DNA of 41,002 nt from Cohnella sp. (GCA_028287445.1 JAQBPQ010000144.1:1-41002), one strand, 5' to 3'; counted from the first letter of the stretch, positions 1-10,149 are shown. The notes: generated by a model not told the origin, from the letters alone. Numbers and translations are program-made.

Positions 1-2
1 AT

Positions 3-347
3 ACGGCGGATCATTATTTTCGGGTGTCGGACGATATGCAGACGGTACCGGGCAATCCGTGGATCATTTGTACGCTTTGGCTCGCCAAATTTCAGATCGA
101 GACGGCCCGTGTTCCCGCCGATCTGGAAGAGCCTCGGCGCACGCTGGAGCGAGTGGCGGGATTCGCTTTGCCGGGCGGCAACCTGCCGGAACAGCTCCAT
201 CCGATGGACGGCTCGCCGTTGTCGGTTGCGCCGCTCACTTGGTCGCATGCCACCTATGTCCAAACGGTATCCGACTATGTGCGAAAAAGCGAGCAGCTTT
301 CCGCCGCCAAACCGTTGGAGAGCGAGAGCGGGCTGCATTCGGCGTGA
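3..347 (+). CDS. C-terminal fragment of a glycoside hydrolase family 15 (glucoamylase-like) protein; 5' end outside window
   Basis: Open frame from the left edge; ...GNPWIICTLWLAKFQIE...LPEQLHPMDGSPLSVAPLTWSHATYV resembles the conserved C-terminal GH15 segment. Confidence 0.75.
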   Translation, partial: TADHYFRVSDDMQTVPGNPWIICTLWLAKFQIETARVPADLEEPRRTLERVAGFALPGGNLPEQLHPMDGSPLSVAPLTWSHATYVQTVSDYVRKSEQLSAAKPLESESGLHSA

Positions 348-361
348 GGCAAGAAACGCGG

Positions 362-402
362 TCCCGAACGGCTGTGCATTTGCAGCCTGCTCGGGATTTT
401 TT
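362..402 (+). terminator. Rho-independent terminator after the GH15 gene
   Basis: TCCCGA...GGCTG..CAGCC...TCGGGA followed by TTTTTT. Confidence 0.8.
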
Positions 403-404
403 GC

Positions 405-503
405 ACGTTTCAGAAAAGTATAAGTTGTCACCTATACTTTTCTGAAACGTCTCCGACATAAACGTATACTGCCATCCAAGGACGGCGACACCCGTTTATA
501 CTT
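405..503 (+). repeat. Copy A of a ~99-nt two-hairpin intergenic repeat
   Basis: Perfect 18-bp stem ACGTTTCAGAAAAGTATA/TATACTTTTCTGAAACGT with 10-nt loop, then CTCCGACATAAACG...GGACGGCGACACCCGTTTATACTTG; near-identical to 32653-32751. Confidence 0.85.
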
Positions 504-813
504 GTTTATGGAACTTATCATGGGAATCCGCATATTTTGGGGCTTGATAAGCCCTCTCCAAAGTGCGATCGGAAAAAGCGGGCAAAGCCCAAGCGCGGCG
601 CGGGGCGGACGGGGTTTTTCCGGTACGAAAAAAACAGTTGCATTTCGGGCGGATAGATGTTATTTTTAGTTTCGTTGACAACACAATAGGAACCAGGATT
701 CACTCAGGAATGGAATGCGATCAACGAGCAAATTCCCTCGAGAAGTGAATGACGTAGGTCCTAGCGGATGAAATCAGCTTCACATTTTATTCCTAGGAAG
801 GGGGAACCGAAAG

Positions 814-1212
814 ATGGAATACTCTACTTTCGGACGGCACGTTGCGGTTGACACATGGGGAGTAAGCTTTAATATGCTGAACAACGCCGAACTTCTCCAA
901 TCGCACATGGTGGAGGCAGCCGAAGCTTGCGGCGCCACCGTTCTCTCGGTTCAAGCCAAACAGTTCGAACCACAAGGTGCGACCGTACTGGTTCTGCTGT
1001 CGGAGAGCCATTTGTCCATTCACACGTATCCCGAGAAAGGCTTTGCCGCGATTGATTGCTACACCTGCGGTGAAACGGTCGATCCGCAAGCGGCGATCGA
1101 CTATCTCGTGTCAGTTCTGAAACCTGATCGTACGTATGCGAAGAAGCTCGTGCGCGGTCTGGGTGAAATGCAAGTCGAAGAGCCGGCAATGAAACAACCC
1201 GAGCTTGTCTAA
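814..1212 (+). CDS. speH: S-adenosylmethionine decarboxylase proenzyme (prokaryotic type)
   Basis: MEYSTFGRHVAVDTWGV...LLSESHLSIHTYPEKGFAAIDCYTCG with the ESHLS self-processing motif. Confidence 0.93.
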   Translation: MEYSTFGRHVAVDTWGVSFNMLNNAELLQSHMVEAAEACGATVLSVQAKQFEPQGATVLVLLSESHLSIHTYPEKGFAAIDCYTCGETVDPQAAIDYLVSVLKPDRTYAKKLVRGLGEMQVEEPAMKQPELV

Positions 1213-1229
1213 TCCGAATTAGACGACGT

Positions 1230-1262
1230 GGGCCATGAGGGACTCTCCTCATGGCCCTTTCC
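1230..1262 (+). terminator. Rho-independent terminator after speH/speD
   Basis: GGGCCATGAGG-GACTCT-CCTCATGGCCC-TTT. Confidence 0.85.
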
Positions 1263-1369
1263 ATTTGTCAGGAATAGAGTGGTGTCCCATCGTCGACAAT
1301 AGGGAAAACGCCAACGCGTTTCCTGTCATAAACTTTTCATATTTGGCCGTGAGTCCAATTGCCTAACTG

Positions 1370-1378
1370 TGATATAAT
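1370..1378 (+). promoter_or_regulatory. Probable extended -10 promoter of the hem operon
   Basis: TGATATAAT (TGnTATAAT) about 57 nt upstream of the hemA start; no good -35. Confidence 0.5.
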
Positions 1379-1434
1379 GAGGCTTGACCTTACAGGTCCT
1401 GAACGAACGTGCTTTGCACGCTGGAAAGAGGTGA

Positions 1435-2835
1435 TTGCCCGTGCATCTGATTGTCGTCGGTTTGAATTACCGGACCGCGCCCGTCGAAGTCCGCGAACGG
1501 TTTGCGTTAGCGGAAGGTGAATTGCCCCAGGCGCTGGAGTCGCTGAAACAGACAACGGGCATCCTGGAAGGCGTGATCGTGGGGACCTGCAATCGGACGG
1601 AAATTTACGCGGTGGTGGATCGGCTTCATCTGTGCGGTCACTATATCCGTTCTTTTATGGAACAATGGTTCCAAATGGAGAGGGAGACCTTTAACAGCCA
1701 TCTGTATATATATGAAGACGATCAGGCGATTGAGCATTTATTCCGGGTCGCATCCGGACTCGATTCGATGATCGTCGGCGAGACGCAAATTCTCGGCCAG
1801 GTGAAGGATGCGTTCCAGCTCGCGCAGGAACATCAGACGACCGGAACGATATTTAACCGTTTGTTCAAGCAGGCGGTTACGTTCGCCAAACGGGCGCATT
1901 CGGAGACCTCGATCGGCGAGAGCGCCGTTTCGGTCAGCTACGCTGCGGTAGAATTGGGACGCCGCATTTTCGGTCGTTTTGACGACAAGACGGTATTCAT
2001 TATCGGCGCCGGCAAGATGAGCGAGCTCACGGCCCGGCATTTGTACTCGGACGGGGCGAATCGTGTGTTCGTTGCGGGCCGGACAATATCGCGAGCTCAA
2101 GAGTTGGCCGTTAAGTTTGGAGGAAAGGCGCTTACGATCGATGAGGCGCTCGCGCGGCTCCACGAAGCCGACATCGTTATTAGCAGCACCGGAGCCGAGA
2201 AGTTCGTGCTGGAGCGCCAGGCATTGGAAACCGCGATGGCCCGTCGCAAAAAAAAGCCGCTTTTCCTCATCGATATTGCGGTCCCGAGGGACATCGATCC
2301 CGGATGCGGTAACTTGCCCAACGTATTTCTCTACAACATCGACGATCTCGAAGGAATTGTCGAGAGCAACCTGGACAAGCGCCGTCAAGAAGCGTCGGCG
2401 GTCGAGGACATGATCGAAGAAGAGCAGGAAGCCTATCGCGAATGGTATGCGACACTCGGCGTGAGCCCGCTCATTCGCGCGCTTCAGGACAAAGCCGCGG
2501 CCATTCATGAAGCGACGCTGCAGAGTATGCTTCGCAAGCTGCCCGAACTGGACGAGCGCGAGATCAAAATCATTCGCAAGCTGACCAAAAGTATGGTAAG
2601 TCAGATGATCCACGAGCCGATTCTGCGAATCAAAGAGCTGGCTGCCGAGAAGAAAAGCGACGAGGCCATGAAGCTGTTCGTCCAACTCTTCTCTTTGCAT
2701 GACGAAGTCGCTAAGCTTCAGGCGCAAGCCGGTGCCGAACGCAAATCCCGTAAAGCCGCGGATCTCCGGGAGCCGTCCGGTACGGCGCGCGAACTTGAGA
2801 GTTTGCTGAACCAACTGGCAGGCGCGCTTCAATAA
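1435..2835 (+). CDS. hemA: Glutamyl-tRNA reductase
   Basis: HLIVVGLNYRTAPVEVRERFAL...GTCNRTEIYAV...ASGLDSMIVGETQILGQVK; TTG 1435 or GTG 1441 start. Confidence 0.97.
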   Translation: MPVHLIVVGLNYRTAPVEVRERFALAEGELPQALESLKQTTGILEGVIVGTCNRTEIYAVVDRLHLCGHYIRSFMEQWFQMERETFNSHLYIYEDDQAIEHLFRVASGLDSMIVGETQILGQVKDAFQLAQEHQTTGTIFNRLFKQAVTFAKRAHSETSIGESAVSVSYAAVELGRRIFGRFDDKTVFIIGAGKMSELTARHLYSDGANRVFVAGRTISRAQELAVKFGGKALTIDEALARLHEADIVISSTGAEKFVLERQALETAMARRKKKPLFLIDIAVPRDIDPGCGNLPNVFLYNIDDLEGIVESNLDKRRQEASAVEDMIEEEQEAYREWYATLGVSPLIRALQDKAAAIHEATLQSMLRKLPELDEREIKIIRKLTKSMVSQMIHEPILRIKELAAEKKSDEAMKLFVQLFSLHDEVAKLQAQAGAERKSRKAADLREPSGTARELESLLNQLAGALQ

Positions 2836-2892
2836 ACGCCGGGCCGAAGTCCGAACGCGTCGCGGCCGGAGAAGAGGGAGGCACAGGCCCCC

Positions 2893-3714
2893 ATGTTGAC
2901 GCAAGATTGGTTGACCGACGCCGTACTTTATGTTTATGCCCTGAGCTTGCTGTTCTTCGTGTCCGACGCCGCATCCGGCAACCGGAGCGCAAGGAAGGTG
3001 GGAACAGGGCTGCTTGTTTTTGTCTGGGTTCTGCAAACCGTCTTCTTGCTGTTTCTGCTCGTTCAACGGTTTTCCGTGTCCGAGTTGTCTCCGAGGGAAT
3101 ATTTGTTTTTCGTTTCGTGGCTGCTCGTCTCCGTCTCATTCATCGTAAATCGCTGGATTCGTGCGGAGCTTCTTGTGCTGCTGGTGAACACAGTAGGCTT
3201 CGCCGTGCTGGCCTTGAATCTGCTGCAGCGGCCGGACCGGAGCATGTCGCTTTCCGCATGGGAGGTGGCAAGACGGCTGCTTGTTCTCCATATCAGTCTG
3301 ATCACGATTTCGTTTGCCGTTTTGACTGTGGGAGCGATACTGGCCGGTATGTATTTGTTTTTGCACACACGGCTCAAAAAGAAACGCTGGACCCCGATGA
3401 TGAGCCGTATGCCGAGTCTCGAAGTGATCGACCTGTATGCTTTCCGGGCAGGGCTGATCGGAGTTCCACTGTTGTTTTTGTCACTGTCCACCGGGGCTGC
3501 GGCGCTGATGCAGGACGGCCGATCCGCTTTTCTATTGGACGAAAAAGTGCTTCTTTCGTTTGGCGCCGGCGTCCTGTATATCGTCTATCTGTTTCGCCGA
3601 ATGGCTTCCGGTGACGACGGGACCAGACTCGCCCGATGGAACTTGTTCGGTTATGCGCTGCTCATTGCCGGGTTTTTCGCCAATTCCGGTTCCGCATTTC
3701 ACCGCTGGCTGTAG
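2893..3714 (+). CDS. hemX: HemX/CcsA-type membrane protein
   Basis: Multi-TM protein between hemA and the downstream tetrapyrrole genes, the position of hemX in Bacillus. Confidence 0.82.
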   Translation: MLTQDWLTDAVLYVYALSLLFFVSDAASGNRSARKVGTGLLVFVWVLQTVFLLFLLVQRFSVSELSPREYLFFVSWLLVSVSFIVNRWIRAELLVLLVNTVGFAVLALNLLQRPDRSMSLSAWEVARRLLVLHISLITISFAVLTVGAILAGMYLFLHTRLKKKRWTPMMSRMPSLEVIDLYAFRAGLIGVPLLFLSLSTGAAALMQDGRSAFLLDEKVLLSFGAGVLYIVYLFRRMASGDDGTRLARWNLFGYALLIAGFFANSGSAFHRWL

Positions 3715-3744
3715 AAGTAGTTAAGCGAGAGGGGGAAACCAAGG

Positions 3745-4416
3745 TTGACGGAGTGGTATCCGGTTATGCTGAACATAAGCGGTAAAAGGTGCGTGGTCAT
3801 CGGCGGCGGACCGGTAGCTGAGCGTAAGGCGGCGGGGCTTCTCGCCGCGGGGGCGCAACTGACCATCGTCAGCCCTCAGGTGACACCGGAGCTCGGCAGA
3901 ATGGCCGATGCGGGCGCGATAGAATGGGTGGCCCGGGAAGCGTCGCAAGCGGATGTGGCAGGAGCCGCTCTCGTATTCGCGGCTGCCGGTCAGCCGGAAG
4001 TAAACCGCCAGGCAGCCGAGGCCGCCCGTCGGCTCGGCATTCCGGTGAACGTGGCGGACGACGGCGAAAATGGGGATTTTCTCGTGCCTGCGGTACTCCG
4101 GCGGGGACGGTTCGTACTCGCGGCAGGTGTTTCCGGTGCGGGACCTTCTTTGGCGGCTCGCATTGTAAAAGAATTAGCTGCGCGATACGGGCCGGAATAC
4201 ACAGAGTATGCCGAGGCGCTTCGACACATCCGCCGGACGGTAAAGTCGCATGTGGCGGACCCGGAAGAGCGAAGGCGTCTGCTCACCGCTGCTGCGGAAG
4301 CGGATGCACTGGAGGAATGGCGGCAGGCCGAATGGCTGACTGCAGACCCGCAACGCCTGCTGGAGCGGCTCAGAAGCCGGGCAGCAGCCGCAAAGCAAGA
4401 GGAGGACAAAACGTGA
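3745..4416 (+). CDS. Precorrin-2 dehydrogenase / sirohydrochlorin ferrochelatase family
   Basis: [40 protein letters not shown]; siroheme synthase N-terminal Rossmann motif. Confidence 0.92.
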   Translation: MTEWYPVMLNISGKRCVVIGGGPVAERKAAGLLAAGAQLTIVSPQVTPELGRMADAGAIEWVAREASQADVAGAALVFAAAGQPEVNRQAAEAARRLGIPVNVADDGENGDFLVPAVLRRGRFVLAAGVSGAGPSLAARIVKELAARYGPEYTEYAEALRHIRRTVKSHVADPEERRRLLTAAAEADALEEWRQAEWLTADPQRLLERLRSRAAAAKQEEDKT

Positions 4417-5363
4417 CAGCACATTCCAAACGCCGTATTGTCGTCGGAACCCGTCAAAGTGCACTCGCACTGACGCAAACGGGACAAACCGTCGAAAGTC
4501 TTCAGTCGATTTGTGATGCTGCCGGCTTATCCTATACGTTTGAATTAAAACCGATCGTAACCCGGGGGGACCGCATTCTGGACATGACGCTCTCCAAAGT
4601 CGGAGGGAAAGGGTTATTTGTCAAAGAAATCGAGCAGGCGCTGATGGACCGCGAAATCGACCTTGCGGTACATAGCATGAAAGACATGCCTTTTGCGCTG
4701 CCCGTTGGTCTGGTTATCGGCGCCGTGCCGAAGCGGGAAGATCCGAGAGACTGTCTGATCGGCCGCACCGCCACACATTTGGACGAGCTGCCGCATGGAG
4801 CGCGCATCGGCACGAGCAGTCTGAGGCGCGGGGCGCAGCTCCAAGCGGCGAGACCGGATCTCTCGATCGAATCGATCCGGGGCAATATCGACACGCGTTT
4901 GCGCAAATTGGAAGAAGAACAATTCGACGCGATATTACTCGCGGCAGCCGGTTTGCACCGAATGGGCTGGAAGGACCGAATCACCTCGTACTTATCCACG
5001 GAACTTTGTCTTCCTGCGGTTGGACAAGGAGCGCTCGCTGTCGAATGCCGGGCAGACGACGAAGAAGTGATGTCCTTGCTGGCACGCTTCAACGATCCTG
5101 TGACGGCACGGACGATAACGGCGGAGCGGACAATACTGGGCCTGCTCAACGGGGGCTGCCAAGTGCCGATCGGGGCTTATGCGGAGGTCGTCAATGGCGA
5201 AGACAGTGACCTTGTGTTGACAGGATTGGTCGCATCACCGGACGGTTCGCGGATCTTGAAGGAGACGGCCTCCGGCAAGGATCCCGGCAAACTCGGACAG
5301 ACGGTCGCCCAATTGCTGCTCGCCCGCGGAGCGGACATGATCCTGGCGGAAGCGAGGGAGTGA
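4413..5363 (+). CDS. hemC: Porphobilinogen deaminase (hydroxymethylbilane synthase)
   Basis: [17 protein letters not shown]...HSMKDMP...[13 protein letters not shown]...[16 protein letters not shown] start overlaps the previous stop (GTGA). Confidence 0.97.
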   Translation: MTAHSKRRIVVGTRQSALALTQTGQTVESLQSICDAAGLSYTFELKPIVTRGDRILDMTLSKVGGKGLFVKEIEQALMDREIDLAVHSMKDMPFALPVGLVIGAVPKREDPRDCLIGRTATHLDELPHGARIGTSSLRRGAQLQAARPDLSIESIRGNIDTRLRKLEEEQFDAILLAAAGLHRMGWKDRITSYLSTELCLPAVGQGALAVECRADDEEVMSLLARFNDPVTARTITAERTILGLLNGGCQVPIGAYAEVVNGEDSDLVLTGLVASPDGSRILKETASGKDPGKLGQTVAQLLLARGADMILAEARE

Positions 5364-5367
5364 CCAC

Positions 5368-6924
5368 ATGGCCAAGGGCAAGGTGTATCTGGTAGGTGCG
5401 GGACCGGGCGACCCTAAGCTTATCACCGTCCGAGGACTGGAGGCGCTCCAGCGGGCCGACTGCGTGGTGTATGACCGTTTGGCCGGGCCTCAATTGCTCA
5501 ATCGGGCCCGAGTGGATGCGGAGTTGATCTATGTCGGCAAGCTGACCGACCGCCACACCATGAAGCAGGAGGATATCAGCCGGCTGCTTGTCGATCTGGC
5601 CCTTCGGGGCAAGACGGTCATCCGGCTCAAGGGCGGTGATCCGACCGTATTCGGACGGGTCGGCGAAGAGGCCGGGCTGCTTCGGCAAAACGGCATTCCA
5701 TTCGAGATCATCCCCGGCATCACCTCCGCGATTGCGGTACCGGCTTACGCGGGTATCCCGGTCACTCACCGGGATTTGGCCTCTTCCTTTTCCGTCATCA
5801 CGGGGCATGAAAGCTCCGACAAGCTCGACCGCTCGATCCATTGGGATAAGGTCACGAATGCAACAGGCACGCTCGTCTTCCTGATGGGCGTCGCCAAAAT
5901 CGGTTACATCGCCGAGCAGTTGATCAAACACGGAAAACCCGCGCAAACGCCTGTCGCTTTGGTTCGTTGGGGGACTCGCGCGGAGCAGCGGACCTTAACC
6001 GGAACGCTTGAAGATATCGAAGAACGCGTCAAAAAAACGGATTTTCAGCCGCCTGCCGTCATTATCGTAGGCGAAGTGGTGCGGCAGCGGCAGTCTCTGG
6101 CCTGGATCGAAGACAAGCCTTTGTTCGGACTCAGGGTGCTTGTGACTCGTGCCCGTTCCCAGGCCAGCGAATTGGTCGACAAAATCGACGAGCTCGGCGG
6201 GGAACCTTACGAGTTTCCGGTCATCGAAACCCGGCTGCCTGAATCGGCAGAGGCCGTAGAGGCTGTCCGTGCGGCTTTGGCGGAGCCCGAGTCTTACGAT
6301 TGGGTGGTGTTGACCAGTGTAAACGGGGTCGACTATTTCTTCCGTTGGCTGAAAAGCATCGAGTCCGACATCCGCCGGTTCCATCGTGCCCGATTCGCCG
6401 CGGTTGGGCCGAAGACGGCCGAAGCGCTGGCGGTGCGCGGGATTCGTGCGCACACACTGCCCGAGCAATTCCGGGCGGAAGGCTTACTGGATTCGCTGGC
6501 GGATCAACTAAAACCCGGCCAAAACGCATTGCTGCCGCGCGGTGATCTGGCTCGGGAACTGCTTCCTCGGGAGCTTGAACGACTCGGCGTCAGAGCCGTG
6601 GAAATTGATGTTTACGAGACGGTGCCGACCGAGAGCCGGGATCCCTTTTTACTTGAAATGATTCAAAACAGGGAAATTCATGCCGTCACCTTCACCAGCT
6701 CTTCCACCGTCGTGAACTTGCTGGACGCGCTCCGGCGCCTGGGGGCAGAGGATCCTGCCGCACTGCTGCGCAATGTCGACATCGCCTGCATCGGCCCGAT
6801 CACGGCCCGTACCGCGGAAGAAAACGGGTTGCACGTTACTGCGCTTGCTCAATCGTCGACGATCGACGGGTTGGTACAAGCGTTGGCGGATGGACGGTCT
6901 CATCATGAAAGGAGCACGGATTGA
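5368..6924 (+). CDS. Fused uroporphyrinogen-III C-methyltransferase / uroporphyrinogen-III synthase (CobA-HemD)
   Basis: N-terminal [34 protein letters not shown] (SUMT), C-terminal [20 protein letters not shown]...[15 protein letters not shown] (HemD). Confidence 0.95.
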   Translation: MAKGKVYLVGAGPGDPKLITVRGLEALQRADCVVYDRLAGPQLLNRARVDAELIYVGKLTDRHTMKQEDISRLLVDLALRGKTVIRLKGGDPTVFGRVGEEAGLLRQNGIPFEIIPGITSAIAVPAYAGIPVTHRDLASSFSVITGHESSDKLDRSIHWDKVTNATGTLVFLMGVAKIGYIAEQLIKHGKPAQTPVALVRWGTRAEQRTLTGTLEDIEERVKKTDFQPPAVIIVGEVVRQRQSLAWIEDKPLFGLRVLVTRARSQASELVDKIDELGGEPYEFPVIETRLPESAEAVEAVRAALAEPESYDWVVLTSVNGVDYFFRWLKSIESDIRRFHRARFAAVGPKTAEALAVRGIRAHTLPEQFRAEGLLDSLADQLKPGQNALLPRGDLARELLPRELERLGVRAVEIDVYETVPTESRDPFLLEMIQNREIHAVTFTSSSTVVNLLDALRRLGAEDPAALLRNVDIACIGPITARTAEENGLHVTALAQSSTIDGLVQALADGRSHHERSTD

Positions 6925-6925
6925 C

Positions 6926-7924
6926 ATGACTTATCCGATTACAAGACACAGAAGACTACGATCGACAGCTGCCATGCGCAGCCTGGTTCGCGAGACGGTG
7001 CTTGGCGCGGACGACTTCATTGCCCCGATTTTCATCACACAGGGCGAAGGGATCCGTCAAGAAATTTCGTCCATGCCCGGGGTATATAACTGGTCCCTCG
7101 ACATGATGGATCAAGAACTGTCCGAAATTGTAGCGCTCGGCATTAAGGCGGTGCTTGTGTTCGGGGTACCACATCCAAATGAGAAGGACGCATTGGGCAC
7201 ATACGCTTACGACGAGCATGGAATTGTGCAGGAAGCTATCCGCAGGATAAAAGCCGGTTATCCGCAACTCATCGTTGTGGCGGATACTTGCCTTTGCGAG
7301 TTTACCGACCACGGCCATTGCGGCGTCGTTCATGAGTACGAGGGCGTGGCTTATGTGGACAATGACGAGTCGCTGAAGCTGCTCGTCCAGACAGCGGTAT
7401 CCCAAGCCGAAGCCGGGGCGGATATTATCGCACCTTCGAATATGATGGACGGGTTTGTCGCGGCGATCCGCCAAGGTCTCGATGAAGCAGGTTACCGGGA
7501 CATTCCGATCATGTCGTATTCAGTCAAATACTCCTCGGCGTATTACGGCCCTTTCCGTGAAGCCGCCCAATCGGCGCCCCAATTCGGAGACCGCAAATCT
7601 TACCAGATGGATGCCGCCAATGCCCGGGAAGCGCTTCGTGAAACCCAGACCGACGTGCAGGAAGGCGCCGACTTCCTGATGGTGAAGCCCGGGCTCGCAT
7701 ACTTGGATATCGTGCGTATGATCAGGGACAGGTTCGATTTGCCTCTTGTTGTTTATAACGTAAGCGCTGAATACTCCATGGTCAAGGCCGCGGCCATGCA
7801 GGGCTGGATCGACGAGAAGGCGATTGTGCTCGAAACGCTGATCGGCATGAAACGAGCCGGGGCCGATCTGATCATTACGTACCATGCCAAAGACGCCGTT
7901 CGCTGGTTACGAGGAGAAGGGTAA
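6926..7924 (+). CDS. hemB: Delta-aminolevulinic acid dehydratase (porphobilinogen synthase)
   Basis: [18 protein letters not shown]...[16 protein letters not shown]...[16 protein letters not shown] at 6926 gives 333 codons including stop. Confidence 0.97.
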   Translation: MTYPITRHRRLRSTAAMRSLVRETVLGADDFIAPIFITQGEGIRQEISSMPGVYNWSLDMMDQELSEIVALGIKAVLVFGVPHPNEKDALGTYAYDEHGIVQEAIRRIKAGYPQLIVVADTCLCEFTDHGHCGVVHEYEGVAYVDNDESLKLLVQTAVSQAEAGADIIAPSNMMDGFVAAIRQGLDEAGYRDIPIMSYSVKYSSAYYGPFREAAQSAPQFGDRKSYQMDAANAREALRETQTDVQEGADFLMVKPGLAYLDIVRMIRDRFDLPLVVYNVSAEYSMVKAAAMQGWIDEKAIVLETLIGMKRAGADLIITYHAKDAVRWLRGEG

Positions 7925-7926
7925 GG

Positions 7927-8589
7927 TTATCCGCGGAGCTTAGCCAAATTGAGACGGTATTCATTGAAACCGAACTGCAGCACGCCGCGGCTTTCCAGCT
8001 CGCGGAGCACATCGGTAAGCACCGCCTTGGTTACTCCGGCCATTTGAGCCAACTCGTCGTGGTTAAGCGCCATGTGAATCGAGACGAACGGGCCATCGCG
8101 TTTGCCTTTGTTGTTGGCCATTTGAACCAAGTTTTTGATGACCCGCGTCGGACCGTCCAGGAATGTCAGATCGTTGACGTGCTCGCTCGTTCTTCGCAGT
8201 CTGCGGCACAGTTGGGCTAGAATGGCCCGCGTGATATCGAAGTGATTTTCAAGCAGATCCATAAATGCCTGGGAGGGCAGCTCCAAAACGGTGGTCATTT
8301 CCAGCGTCTTGGCCGTGGAAGAACGGGGAAGTCCGTCGAGCAGCGAGAGCTCTCCGAAAGTCTCGCCCGCCCCTAAGACGGACAGCACCTTTTCCTCGCC
8401 GGAAGCGCTGCGGCTGAACAGCTTAACGGATCCCGAGAGGATCGCGTAAAACGCAATGCCCGGCTGATTTTCCTGAAAAAGGATCGTTCCATCGTAAAAG
8501 GTGCGCCGTTGTCCGATTTGAACAATGTGCTGGAGTTGTTCGTCGTTGAGATTATCGAAGAATGCCGCTTTTTGAAGCCATTCGATCAT
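7927..8589 (-). CDS. Crp/Fnr-family transcriptional regulator
   Basis: MIEWLQKAAFFDNLNDEQLQHI...GETFGELSLLDGLPRSSTAKT (cyclic-nucleotide-binding fold) plus C-terminal HTH MALNHDELAQMAGVTKAVLTDVLRELESRGVL; AGGAGG upstream of the ATG. Confidence 0.92.
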   Translation of the reverse strand: MIEWLQKAAFFDNLNDEQLQHIVQIGQRRTFYDGTILFQENQPGIAFYAILSGSVKLFSRSASGEEKVLSVLGAGETFGELSLLDGLPRSSTAKTLEMTTVLELPSQAFMDLLENHFDITRAILAQLCRRLRRTSEHVNDLTFLDGPTRVIKNLVQMANNKGKRDGPFVSIHMALNHDELAQMAGVTKAVLTDVLRELESRGVLQFGFNEYRLNLAKLRG

Positions 8590-8615
8590 TACCGGTAGTT
8601 CCTCCTCATGATTGT

Positions 8616-8639
8616 CTATGTATTTCCAGTTTAACATAG
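8616..8639. promoter_or_regulatory. Inverted repeat in the 75-bp crp-like/hemL divergent intergenic region
   Basis: CTATGT-N12-ACATAG. Confidence 0.35.
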
Positions 8640-8664
8640 CCTTTTCCAATTCTGATAGCAGGAT

Positions 8665-9975
8665 GTGACGAACATGAGTGAAAATCGTCGAATTCGCTTG
8701 GATTCCCGTTCCACAGAAGCATTCGAACGGGCCAAACGCGTCATCCCGGGAGGCGTGAACAGTCCGGTCCGGGCTTTTAAATCGGTCGGAATCACTCCGC
8801 TTGTCATTGAACGGGCCGCAGGATCCCGGATCACCGACATCGACGGGCAAACTTACATCGACTACGTGCTCTCCTGGGGGCCTTTGATTGCCGGTCATGC
8901 CCATCCGGAGGTAGTGGAAGCGATCAAACGGACCGCGGAAAAAGGAACGAGCTTCGGAGCCCCAACCGAGTTGGAAACGGATATGGCGGAACTGGTGTGC
9001 GAGCGGGTGCCGTCCGTTGAAATCGTCCGCATGGTCAATTCCGGAACGGAAGCCACCATGAGCGCGCTTCGTCTGGCACGGGGATACACGAACCGGAGCA
9101 AAATTGTTAAGTTCGAGGGATCCTATCACGGTCATTCCGACAGTCTACTGATTAAAGCAGGATCCGGTGTCGCCACTCTGGGGCTTCCCGACAGCCCGGG
9201 AGTGCCGGAAGCCGTCGCCGCAAATACGATCGCGGTTCCTTACAACGATCTGGAGTCGGTCAAGCTGGCCTTCGAGCGATACGGTGAAGAAATAGCCGCA
9301 GTCATCGTGGAACCCGTTGCCGGAAACATGGGTGTCGTACCGCCGCTGCCGGGTTTTCTGGAAGGACTGCGCGATGTGACCTCTGAATACGGCAGCGTGC
9401 TTATCTTTGATGAAGTGATGACCGGTTTTCGCGTACACATGAACTGTGCGCAGGGATTGTTCAGCGTAATGCCGGATCTCACGTGTCTGGGTAAAGTGAT
9501 CGGCGGCGGCTTGCCCGTAGGCGCTTACGGCGGGAAACGCGAAATCATGGACAAGATCGCGCCGACAGGGCCGATCTATCAGGCAGGAACGCTGTCCGGC
9601 AATCCGCTTGCTATGGCGGCAGGATACACGACGTTAAAGCTGATGACGGATGACAAGTACCGGTTGCTGGAGCACCTTGCGACGCGGTTGCAGACCGGGC
9701 TCGAAGGGAATGCACGCGAATTTGGAGTTCCGATGACGATCAATCGTGTGGGATCCATGATTTGCCCTTTCTTTACGGACAGGCAGGTGGTGAACTACGA
9801 CACGGCGAGAACCGCCAACGGCGAAACGTTTCGCGTCGTGTTCCGCAACCTGCTGGACGGCGGAGTTAATATCGCCCCGTCGCCGTTTGAGGGATGGTTC
9901 GTCTCCACGGCTCACACGGACAACGATATCGACCTGACGATCGATGCTCACCGCGAAGCGTTGCGGCTGCTATAA
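8665..9975 (+). CDS. hemL: Glutamate-1-semialdehyde 2,1-aminomutase
   Basis: [24 protein letters not shown]...[11 protein letters not shown]...[17 protein letters not shown]; alternative ATG at 8674. Confidence 0.97.
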   Translation: MTNMSENRRIRLDSRSTEAFERAKRVIPGGVNSPVRAFKSVGITPLVIERAAGSRITDIDGQTYIDYVLSWGPLIAGHAHPEVVEAIKRTAEKGTSFGAPTELETDMAELVCERVPSVEIVRMVNSGTEATMSALRLARGYTNRSKIVKFEGSYHGHSDSLLIKAGSGVATLGLPDSPGVPEAVAANTIAVPYNDLESVKLAFERYGEEIAAVIVEPVAGNMGVVPPLPGFLEGLRDVTSEYGSVLIFDEVMTGFRVHMNCAQGLFSVMPDLTCLGKVIGGGLPVGAYGGKREIMDKIAPTGPIYQAGTLSGNPLAMAAGYTTLKLMTDDKYRLLEHLATRLQTGLEGNAREFGVPMTINRVGSMICPFFTDRQVVNYDTARTANGETFRVVFRNLLDGGVNIAPSPFEGWFVSTAHTDNDIDLTIDAHREALRLL

Positions 9976-9991
9976 CGCACGATTCACTGCG

Positions 9992-10047
9992 CCAAACAAC
10001 CCCGCCGGTATGACGTTCCGGCATCAGGTGGGGTTGTTTGCTTTTTG
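9992..10047 (+). terminator. Rho-independent terminator after hemL
   Basis: AAACAACCCC...GCCGG..CCGGC...GGGGTTGTTT-GCTTTTT. Confidence 0.85.
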
Positions 10048-10149
10048 CCTATACGGAGGCATGCCCGAATTTCGGCGGCATATAGATAAATAGGGAGTTG
10101 CCAAGGGCCTGGAACGATCGGGCGCGATGCCGAAAGGAGGACGTAATTC

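Noticed and set aside
235-459. Minus-strand ORF beginning MSETFQKSIGDNLYF, with a matching ORF at 32449-32706
   Set aside because: The shared N-terminus is just the reverse complement of the two-hairpin repeat; the remainders differ and run antisense into real genes.
1738-3066. 442-aa minus-strand ORF
   Set aside because: Fully antisense to hemA/hemX, whose protein identities are clear; composition typical of shadow ORFs in GC-rich coding DNA.
3924-5363. 479-aa ORF fused in front of HemC
   Set aside because: The first ~160 residues are out-of-frame reading of the siroheme gene; true HemC start is GTG 4413.
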